Below are positions 25,340 to 32,022 of a stretch of DNA of 64,000 nt, piece by piece. Both the position numbers and the translations under genes were made by a program. This DNA is from Roseiconus nitratireducens (GTDB lineage Bacteria; Planctomycetota; Planctomycetia; Pirellulales; Pirellulaceae): NCBI RefSeq assembly GCF_008629675.1, contig NZ_VWOX01000014.1, positions 1-64,000 on the forward strand, given 5' to 3'. The stretch's first letter is position 1. Each line of letters begins with the position of its first letter. The notes under the pieces are model-generated. The model made no database searches and was not told the origin of the DNA. It saw only the letters and a list, made by a program, of their open reading frames with translations.

Positions 25340-26494
25340 TTAGGGGTCGGGTTGAGCGGTTTGCAACCGCTGGTAGAGGGCGGCGTAGGCGTCCGTCATG
25401 GAGGCGATTGAAAACCGATCCTGGACGTCTTTCTGGTTCGCCGCGCCCACCCTTTGGCACAAAACTTCGTCGGCGAAGAACCGCTCAGCCCGTTCGGCCA
25501 TGGCGGCCGAATCGCCCGGCGGGAAGCCCTGCAACGACCGACGGTCCAATTTGGCCGTGACCGGATCCTGTGCTGGCACCTTCTGGGGCAGCAGCTCGTC
25601 GCTTCCTTCCACCAGGGAACAGACCACGGGCCGCCCCGCAGCCATGGCTTCCAGCATCACGTTGGGCATCCCTTCGTAGTGGCTGGGCAACAGGACCATT
25701 TGCGCCGCCTTCATCAGCGGCGCCACTTCACGCTGCCAGGGTATCAGCTGAATCTGGTCCGAGCCGACGGAATCTGCCCAGTCTTGTAAGGACGATCGAA
25801 GCGGACCATCGCCGACCAGCAGCAATTTGTGATCGGCGGTCGCGAACAGTCGTTGGGTCTGCTTGCGAATCAGTTCCAGCCCCTTCTGAGGATGGAAACG
25901 ACCGACGAACAACGCGACTTTGGACGCGGGGTCCCAACCAAGTTGTCGCCAATCGAAGGGTTCGGCCGAGGCGAATCTTGTCACATCGACTCCGTTGGGA
26001 ATGGTCACGCACTTTTGCGGATCGACGTTCAACCGATGGATCACGAACCGACGCACACGCTCGCTGACGCAAGTCACTCGATCCATTTTCGCCGCCGCAC
26101 GACGCTCGATGTGGCAGCGCCACGCAATCGACTCCGCCACGCGGACGCCGCCGATCCGGAACGGGACGTTGGATTCCGCGGCAGCAAACGTGCCCAGGCA
26201 ATTGGCGTGGAATAGAAACGTCTGGCACAGTTCTGGCGGATCTTGACGCAGCAGCCGTTTGAGCCAACGCATTGCTGATGGCAAGCGGATCCAATGATCG
26301 AAGCCGCCGAAGTGAACGGCAAGATCTTCGTCTGCCAGCCGGTCCGCCAGAACACCGCGGTCTCCCACGGGCGGCGATCCGATCGAAAGCACACGCACTT
26401 GATGGCCTTGCCGCTGCATCGTCAAAGCGATCTCGGTCAACGCCTTTTCGGCGCCGCCCATGTTCAGCTCGGTGATGACAAAATCGATTCGCAT
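25340..26494 (-). CDS. GT4 family glycosyltransferase
   Basis: 384 residues from the ATG at 26494 (MRIDFVITELNMGGAEKAL, the standard GT4 beginning). The open frame runs on to 26794 through an 18-nt DNA repeat that is unlikely to be coding. It is a GT-B fold transferase using a nucleotide-sugar donor. The acceptor domain includes NMGGAEK, and the donor domain has VALFVGRFHPQKGLELI, KLLLVGDGPLR and the E-X7-E motif in S-H-Y-E-G-M-P-N-V-M-L-E-A-M (about 273-287), followed by AAGRPVVCS. It stands alone, so the glycan it serves (polysaccharide, glycolipid or glycoprotein) cannot be inferred. Confidence 0.92.
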   Translation of the reverse strand: MRIDFVITELNMGGAEKALTEIALTMQRQGHQVRVLSIGSPPVGDRGVLADRLADEDLAVHFGGFDHWIRLPSAMRWLKRLLRQDPPELCQTFLFHANCLGTFAAAESNVPFRIGGVRVAESIAWRCHIERRAAAKMDRVTCVSERVRRFVIHRLNVDPQKCVTIPNGVDVTRFASAEPFDWRQLGWDPASKVALFVGRFHPQKGLELIRKQTQRLFATADHKLLLVGDGPLRSSLQDWADSVGSDQIQLIPWQREVAPLMKAAQMVLLPSHYEGMPNVMLEAMAAGRPVVCSLVEGSDELLPQKVPAQDPVTAKLDRRSLQGFPPGDSAAMAERAERFFADEVLCQRVGAANQKDVQDRFSIASMTDAYAALYQRLQTAQPDP

Positions 26495-26528
26495 GCCGCA
26501 AGCATACGGGATCGGAACCGGTTGGGAA

Positions 26529-26600
26529 CCAAAGCTCAGTGTTGATCCAAAGCCCAGTGTTGCTCCAAAGCCCAGTGGTGATCCAAAGCCCTTCGGTCTT
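26529..26600. repeat. Four tandem 18-nt repeats upstream of the GT4 gene
   Basis: Units at 26529-26546, 26547-26564, 26565-26582 and 26583-26600 each begin CCAAAGC. The first three differ by one to three bases from CCAAAGCCCAGTGTTGAT and the fourth is diverged. They lie 35-106 nt upstream of the GT4 start, where its promoter should be. Confidence 0.9.
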
Positions 26601-26755
26601 CGCCCAACCGGTGCAACCCGACCCGAACCGGCATGCTTCAACACCGGAATGTCGGAATGGCGCAATCGGTCGCTGGCATTGCGGGCGAAAATAGCATTGA
26701 GGCGGCCGACGAACGAGCGGCCGATCCCGAACCGCTCGAAGCAGAAGTTGGAACG

Positions 26756-26935
26756 ATGAGTACGTTGCCCAGCCTGACGATTGAGTCCGTGCATGGCGTG
26801 AAGTTCACGCTGACCGTTGGCCGCGACGCGGCGGCACCCAAGTCGAACCCTGCCCCACCGTCCTCGGACGCCTCGCAGGACTCACCGGCAGACCGGCCGG
26901 GCGGCAAGCCGTCCGACCGCAATGGCCCGGGGTGA
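26756..26935 (+). CDS. Possible small protein (59 aa), low confidence
   Basis: An ATG at 26756 opens a 59-residue frame: a protein-like N-terminal half (STLPSLTIESVHGVKFTLTVGRD, shown only as a landmark) then a Pro/Ser/Asp-rich tail. No ribosome binding site, domain or similarity that I recognise. The frame also extends upstream to 26633. It may be a real small gene or a chance frame in the 880-nt spacer. Confidence 0.3.
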   Translation: MSTLPSLTIESVHGVKFTLTVGRDAAAPKSNPAPPSSDASQDSPADRPGGKPSDRNGPG

Positions 26936-27377
26936 ACGGCGTGCGACCGAGATCCGCTGAAGGCGCGGCCGGGTGAGCGACCACGGGGCGGGGCCGAGCA
27001 TGAGAGTCGGTGCGAGTGTCGCGACTGCACGGGGTGCGGTCCGTCTCCATCGCTCCCGCACGATCATTCCGCCTCTCGCTCCGCCACCGCGATTGTATGG
27101 TGGGTGTAATAATCACGTCACCAACCGCCGCCTTGCGCCCCGTTTTCGGGCGATAAGTCTTTGTGCTCTCTATAGTTCGGGCGATTCCCCCGCTGCAGGT
27201 CACAGTTTGAGCCGTAACCCGAATTCTGCGAAGCTATCTTGTCCGCGGGGGCTCTGGTGGAACAATCAGGGATAGCCGCTGGTTTGGGCCATTCCGCGAA
27301 CGATCTCCGCGCGGCGACGTCCAGACGCTCGAGCCGCTGACGATCGACGTCCCGCGTTTTCTGCACACGAGTCTTCT
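26936..27377. other. Spacer upstream of the methyltransferase gene
   Basis: About 440 nt with no convincing gene. The AT-richer stretch around 27095-27120 (TTGTATGGTGGGTGTAATAATC) could be part of a promoter, but the hexamer spacing is poor. Confidence 0.35.
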
Positions 27378-28070
27378 TTGATGACTACCGCAACGCCGCC
27401 AAAACAGAATCGTCGTCCCAAGACCCGCCACGGTTCCGACCGGGTGCCTCATGCCGCCAAGCTGTATCACAACCTGGTACCTGCCTACCAGGCGTTGTGG
27501 CCCGCGGTTGCCGGCAGGAACATCCGCTCGGCGATCGCTTCGGTGGACATGCCGGACGGCGCCTCGGTGTTGGAAGTTGGCGTGGGAACCGGTCTGGCGC
27601 TGCCGTTTTATCCCAAGAACATTCGCTTGACGGGAATCGACCTGTCCGAGGCGATGTTGGCGGAGGCGGAGACGCTGATTCAGCGCCGCGGCTGGGATCA
27701 CATGTCGGTCCGGCCGATGAACGCGGAGCACCTGGAATTTGACGACAACCAGTTTGACGTGGTGACCTCGTTTCACACCGTCAGTGTGGTTTCGGACCCG
27801 GAAAAGATGATGCGCGAAATCGTGCGTGTCTGCCGACCCGGAGGCAGGATCTTGATCGTCAATCATTTCCGCAGCGAGAACCCGTTGATCGCCCGCGTGG
27901 TCGATTCAGCAGGCAACGTGACGCGACGCCTGGGCTGGCGGACCGATCTGGAATTGCAAGAGATCGTTCATGAGTTGCCGATCCGAGTGGACGCCCGTTA
28001 TAAGCCCAGCCCGTTCTCCTTCTTCACCATCATGCAGGCCACCTGCAAACCCGATCAGGTTTCCGTCTGA
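27378..28070 (+). CDS. Class I SAM-dependent methyltransferase, PmtA/UbiE-like
   Basis: 230 residues. The SAM-binding motif V-L-E-V-G-V-G-T-G is at about 65-73, GIDLSEAML supplies the acidic residue that binds the SAM ribose, and NAEHLEFDDNQFDVV is motif II/III. The LYHNLVPAYQALWPAV start and the NHFRSENP and FFTIMQA segments resemble bacterial phosphatidylethanolamine N-methyltransferases (PmtA-type) more than quinone methyltransferases. If so it would make phosphatidylcholine precursors at the membrane. That assignment is tentative; the class I methyltransferase fold is certain. It is a monocistronic gene followed by the repeat-rich spacer. Confidence 0.85.
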   Translation: MMTTATPPKQNRRPKTRHGSDRVPHAAKLYHNLVPAYQALWPAVAGRNIRSAIASVDMPDGASVLEVGVGTGLALPFYPKNIRLTGIDLSEAMLAEAETLIQRRGWDHMSVRPMNAEHLEFDDNQFDVVTSFHTVSVVSDPEKMMREIVRVCRPGGRILIVNHFRSENPLIARVVDSAGNVTRRLGWRTDLELQEIVHELPIRVDARYKPSPFSFFTIMQATCKPDQVSV

Positions 28071-28134
28071 TCGGTCGGCTATTTGGTTTTTTCATTCTGG
28101 ATGTTTGTGACCAGCGACGACGCGTTTCGCCACT

Positions 28135-28376
28135 TCACCCTCCCGCTCGGAAGTCGTGCAGCTTTCTGAGTCGGCAAATGACGTGTTTTTTGAGATCACC
28201 CTCCCTCCGGGAGGGTCAAAGGTGAGGCACGAGCCTTTGGGGAGGGTGTCTACGACAACCAGATGAAATCAAGCATGGCCGCAATGCCCCTCCCCGCGTC
28301 GTCGCAAGCTCCTCCGCGACCCTCCCGGAGGGAGGGTGAAGTAGTAAAGCTGCACGACCTCCTCGCGGGAGGGTGA
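28135..28376. repeat. Nested inverted-repeat element (about 240 nt)
   Basis: Outer arms at 28135-28165 and 28346-28376 are about 31 nt and match as inverted copies with only a few differences (TCACCCTCCCG...CGTGCAGCTTT). Inner arms at 28196-28217 and 28318-28339 are perfect 22-nt inverted copies built on ACCCTCCC/GGGAGGGT, and each inner arm is itself a hairpin. There is no open reading frame inside. It fills the spacer between the convergent methyltransferase and TPR genes. It may be a non-autonomous mobile element or a structured intergenic repeat. Confidence 0.85.
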
Positions 28377-28476
28377 ACCAGAGATTGCCTGGCATTGATT
28401 GCTAGCTGGACCTTTGCGGAATTGACCCAAACATGCAGGGCGGTTGAACCAGTTATCGGAACAGGGTCGCCGTGAA

Positions 28477-28529
28477 GTAGCCACGCTCGCCAGTGCGCGG
28501 AAAACTTAGCAGCGGCACCGTTTGGCGAC
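28477..28529. repeat. Dispersed imperfect palindrome (REP-like), copy B
   Basis: GTAGCCACGCTCGCCAG...CACCGTTTGGCGAC, the same architecture as copy A at 21396-21448. It lies just downstream of the TPR gene's stop. Confidence 0.7.
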
Positions 28530-28540
28530 GATCACTCCAT

Positions 28541-28565
28541 CGCAGAGCCCCGCGCAGGCTCTGCG
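28541..28565 (-). terminator. Hairpin at the end of the TPR gene
   Basis: A perfect 9-bp inverted repeat CGCAGAGCC / GGCTCTGCG with a 7-nt loop directly abuts the stop codon at 28566. No T-run follows, so it may be a Rho-type or 3'-protecting hairpin rather than an intrinsic terminator. Confidence 0.4.
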
Positions 28566-29336
28566 TCACTGCAGGTGATCCGCGTACACTCGAGCGACAT
28601 CGCCCATGTAGCCTCGGTCGGCAAAGCGAACGGCCGACTCCATCTGCTTTCGCGCCTCCGCCTTTCGGCCTTGGGCGTCGGCGAACAGTCCCAGGTACAG
28701 GTGCCCGTAGAACCGAGCGGAACGGTGTGCCGCATCGGATGCTGCGATCGCGTCCATCCGCCGGGAGACTCCGTCGGGATCGCCGGTGCGCAGCATTTCC
28801 AGCACCTCGTCCATTGGTTCACGAAGGTCCCCCGGCGCCGGCAAGAGCAGTTGTTGAGCTTTTTCCGGGGACTCCTTTTTAGCGACGCAGAGATAGTGCC
28901 AGGCGGCATTTTCGACGTCGTTGGGGTTCACCTTTCGGTGGACTTCGAACTGCTCGGCGCCTTCGGCGTACTTTCCCGCAAAGTACAGCGAGATGCCGCG
29001 CTGCCAGAGGTAGGGTTTGTCGTTGGGGCTATCGTCAAGGAATTGGTCGAAGAGCTTGACCGCCCGGTCCGGATCGCCAGCACGAAGCAGCAGATCGGCG
29101 GTGGCGGACCGCAGGTTTCGAGGGACCGGTTGATCGGCAAGCTGGCGGGCCAATTGCAACGCCTCGGTCCGATGCCCGCGGCGGAGTTCCGCCGTTGCCG
29201 ACTTCAGCAACTCGATGGGCGCCGGCGGCGACGCGTCTGTCGTGGCGTCGCTGTCGGCAGATTGGGCGGCGATGTCCTGCGCGCCCAACCAGGCGATCGC
29301 CAGCAGCACGCACATCAGGCGGGGGATTGATTTCAT
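28566..29336 (-). CDS. Secreted TPR protein, last gene of the terpenoid operon
   Basis: 256 residues with a signal peptide (MKSIPRLMCVLLAIAWLGAQDIAAQ). At least four TPR-like helical pairs follow: LLKSATAELRRGHRTEALQLARQL, LLLRAGDPDRAVKLFDQFL, QRGISLYFAGKYAEGAEQFEVH, and a C-terminal YLGLFADAQGRKAEARKQMESAV unit (landmarks only). The arrangement resembles periplasmic tetratricopeptide scaffolds. Its start is 24 nt after the stop of the chorismate-lyase-like gene, so it belongs to the same transcript. A scaffold or maintenance role is an inference; no catalytic motif is seen. Confidence 0.82.
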   Translation of the reverse strand: MKSIPRLMCVLLAIAWLGAQDIAAQSADSDATTDASPPAPIELLKSATAELRRGHRTEALQLARQLADQPVPRNLRSATADLLLRAGDPDRAVKLFDQFLDDSPNDKPYLWQRGISLYFAGKYAEGAEQFEVHRKVNPNDVENAAWHYLCVAKKESPEKAQQLLLPAPGDLREPMDEVLEMLRTGDPDGVSRRMDAIAASDAAHRSARFYGHLYLGLFADAQGRKAEARKQMESAVRFADRGYMGDVARVYADHLQ

Positions 29337-29360
29337 CGGTCCGGTGCGAATCAGGTGGAG

Positions 29361-29927
29361 TTACTTCGCCACGACTTCCAGCAATTCGATGGCCGGGACC
29401 CCGTTGCAGTAAATCAGCGCGGTCCGGCCGAAAACGGTTTCGCCGACGTCACAACCGAGCAGCTCTGCCAGTGAGGCGCCGGCCCGGATGGCCCACAGCT
29501 CGCAAAGTTGAACCTCCCGGAGGACGTTGTGTTCGATCAGCACGCGTCCCAGCGGGGTTCGCTGCGATTCAATTTCCTGCCAGACTTCCTTGTCCAAGGA
29601 ATCGACGTTCAGTCGCACGATTCCATACTGCACGACGCGACCGGTCTGTTGCGTCTTCAGCGTGATCTCTCTCGCGTACCAATCACCCGCGTCGTCGCGC
29701 CGGCGATGATGGCGGTGGACGACGACATCGACCTTTTCACCATGGTGCGATTCCACGGTGACGGTCATGTGTTCGTGATGATTCAGCAACGCGTCGTAGG
29801 GCGGGTCCAGGGTCCGAACGGACACGCAGGAGCCCCACGACTGGAAATCCGAGTCCGCGTCATAGAACTCCCCCAGCAAATCTTCGATCTTGACTTTGGA
29901 ATCGTCTTTGGAAAGCCCGGTAGCCAT
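29361..29927 (-). CDS. Chorismate-lyase-like protein (DUF98/UbiC superfamily)
   Basis: 188 residues from the ATG at 29927. The frame continues to 30230 only as antiphase sequence inside the upstream gene. The C-terminal half has the hallmarks of the chorismate lyase fold: TPLGRVLIEHNVLREVQL, then GRTALIYCNGVPAIELLEVV at the end. The first half is charged, with a His-rich stretch (VVHRHHRRR). Members release 4-hydroxybenzoate and pyruvate from chorismate, but some relatives act on other substrates, so the reaction is a family inference. It starts 55 nt after the DUF116-polyprenyl synthase stop and precedes the TPR gene by 24 nt. Sitting with a polyprenyl synthase and a cyclase suggests an aromatic head group for a prenylated product. 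Confidence 0.72.
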   Translation of the reverse strand: MATGLSKDDSKVKIEDLLGEFYDADSDFQSWGSCVSVRTLDPPYDALLNHHEHMTVTVESHHGEKVDVVVHRHHRRRDDAGDWYAREITLKTQQTGRVVQYGIVRLNVDSLDKEVWQEIESQRTPLGRVLIEHNVLREVQLCELWAIRAGASLAELLGCDVGETVFGRTALIYCNGVPAIELLEVVAK

Positions 29928-29982
29928 CAAGTCACTCGCGACGCGATCGTTGAAAAAGGGTTGGAAAGCTGGGATGCGAAAG

Positions 29983-31989
29983 TCAGACGGCCGGAGCGAC
30001 GATGCCCAGAGAGACGACGCTGGGCGAGGCGATTTCGGGCCGTTCCAGCACGGTGTCCACGAGGAAGTAAAGCAGACGGCGGAGAGGTTCCGGCTCCAAG
30101 TCGTCGGCCACCTGCTCGGCCCGTTGTTGGTGCTTGTCGACCAGTCGGAACGCGGTGTCAAACACACCGGCCCGATCGTACAGGCGGCGAACCGCGGCCA
30201 GCCGGTCGAAATCCGACATCCCGCAATCACTGCCGGCCAGACTCAACAATTCCTCGCGATCTGCTCCCTCAAGTGATTCCAACGCCAGAGCCCACAGCAA
30301 GGTCGGCCGCCCTCCGAACACGTCGCCGCCGGCGATGAGTTTGTTGTGGTCGTCCCCGGCAAAATCACCCAGATCGTTCAGGATCTGGAAGGCGACTCCC
30401 AGGTTGCGGCTGAACGTCCGAATCGCATCACGGTAGCTCGCCGCTTGTTCGGCCTGGTCGTCGCCGCAACCCAGTCGGACACCGCTGAATAGTGCCGCTT
30501 CAAAAGCCGGCGACGTTTTCAACGCGTAGATTTTGAGCGCGTCCAGTGGCGTCAATTCGCGATTCTTCCCGTCTCGCCACAACAATTCGGCTCCCTGACC
30601 TTCGCCGAGCCGCGTGTGGGCTGCGGCCAGGCAATCCAGCACTTCAATCTGAGCCTCGGCCGGGACCGAGTTCATCGCACTGCGGTCGCTTAACAAGCGA
30701 TACCCCAGTCCCACCAGGTAGTCGCCGACGTTGATCGCGGTGGGAACGCCGAACGTTTTGTGCAACGACGGTTGACCGTAGCGGTACGCGTCGTCGTCTT
30801 CGATGTCATCGTGGACCAAGCTGGCCTTGTGGAACGTTTCAATGCTCATCGCAGCGCGGCGCACCGCGTCGGGCATGCGATCGATCGCCTGATCGGCGTC
30901 GCCACCGGTGCAATCTCCACCGGTCATCGCATCGTAGGCCGCCATGGTGATGAACGGTCGCGAATGTTTACCGCCGCGGGTCAAGAAATCGTAGGCGATG
31001 TGCTCGGTGGCCTCGATCGCGTCCATGGCTGCAACCGATTGGGCGCTTAGCTCGCCGGTTCCAAAGTCCGCCTTGCCGCGTGATCGGGGAATGACTGCTT
31101 GAATCGATTCGGGTGCGAACAGGTCGCTTGCGGCCCGCATCAGGTGCACGTAGCTGCGAGTTTGTTGGCGCGCCGGTTCGTACGGGGTGCGGATCATTTC
31201 GTCGACCCAGGGTTCGTCGACTTTGGTGTTACGGCAATCGCTGCTCAAAAGCGGCACGGCCATGCAGGGGATGCCGGCCAGCAGTACCTTGTCGATGGCT
31301 TTTTCCAGCACGTTCAGACAGGCAACGCCGACGACCGCATCGACGTAGCCGCCAACGATGATCTTCATGACCACCGGGGACCCTTCGGCGACCAGCACGC
31401 GGTATCCCATTTCCTCAGCCAGGCCGCGAAAATCGGCAATGCTGCAGGCCCCGCACTCTTTGCAGTTCATGCCGAATTCGTCGTAATCCGCTGGACAGCC
31501 TTCGGCGTGTTTCAGGCAGTGGGGCAACAAGAACAATCGGCGGTGTGGCGGCACGCCGCGAAGTGCATGACGCCAGAAGGCCGAACTGATCATGACCATC
31601 ATCCAACCCACGTAGGACTCCGGAAGATCCGCTTCTTCCAGGGTGCGTCGGGCCACCTGTTCCAATTCGTCCTTGGTCATCGGAACGCTGCGATCGAGCC
31701 GATCGGCGACCTCCTCGCAGCGTGCCTTCAAGCTCTCACGCATCTCCAGCGTTTCAGGGACTTCCTTCAAATGGCTGGTCTTGCGGCGTTTGCTGCGTGA
31801 AGGCGCCGACGAATCACCATCGGAGGGTTTCGACGCGGTGGCCGATGCCGGGGACGATTCGGGATTGGCGTTGCTGGAAGCGGTGCGGCTGAATCCGGTC
31901 GACAAACCGATTACCTCTGGGCGGGACGCTGGGGGCGGGGCGGGTGAATCACGATGTGCATTCGAGTCGATGGTGGCCGTTGCGATCAA
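29983..31989 (-). CDS. DUF116::polyprenyl diphosphate synthase fusion
   Basis: 668 residues from a TTG at 31989. A second TTG at 31905 has GAGG 8 nt upstream and may be the true start; the first 80 residues are Ser/Ala-rich and probably disordered. Residues about 120-300 form a DUF116 domain with a Cys cluster near 157-183 (C-L-K-H-A-E-G-C, then C-K-E-C-G-A-C), a likely metal or Fe-S site. Residues about 330-650 are an all-alpha trans-isoprenyl diphosphate synthase. The first Asp-rich motif D-D-I-E-D-D is near 393 and intact; the second reads N-D-L-G-D near 535, with Asn in place of the usual first Asp. Product chain length is not readable with confidence. Second gene of the operon, 33 nt after the cyclase. 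Confidence 0.88.
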   Translation of the reverse strand: MIATATIDSNAHRDSPAPPPASRPEVIGLSTGFSRTASSNANPESSPASATASKPSDGDSSAPSRSKRRKTSHLKEVPETLEMRESLKARCEEVADRLDRSVPMTKDELEQVARRTLEEADLPESYVGWMMVMISSAFWRHALRGVPPHRRLFLLPHCLKHAEGCPADYDEFGMNCKECGACSIADFRGLAEEMGYRVLVAEGSPVVMKIIVGGYVDAVVGVACLNVLEKAIDKVLLAGIPCMAVPLLSSDCRNTKVDEPWVDEMIRTPYEPARQQTRSYVHLMRAASDLFAPESIQAVIPRSRGKADFGTGELSAQSVAAMDAIEATEHIAYDFLTRGGKHSRPFITMAAYDAMTGGDCTGGDADQAIDRMPDAVRRAAMSIETFHKASLVHDDIEDDDAYRYGQPSLHKTFGVPTAINVGDYLVGLGYRLLSDRSAMNSVPAEAQIEVLDCLAAAHTRLGEGQGAELLWRDGKNRELTPLDALKIYALKTSPAFEAALFSGVRLGCGDDQAEQAASYRDAIRTFSRNLGVAFQILNDLGDFAGDDHNKLIAGGDVFGGRPTLLWALALESLEGADREELLSLAGSDCGMSDFDRLAAVRRLYDRAGVFDTAFRLVDKHQQRAEQVADDLEPEPLRRLLYFLVDTVLERPEIASPSVVSLGIVAPAV

Positions 31990-32022
31990 GAGACCGAATT
32001 TGGGCGGGAGCCATCGAACCGG

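Noticed and set aside
28071..28565. Insertion sequence remnant
   Set aside because: Inverted repeats are present, but no transposase frame or fragment and no evident target-site duplication; reported as a repeat element instead.
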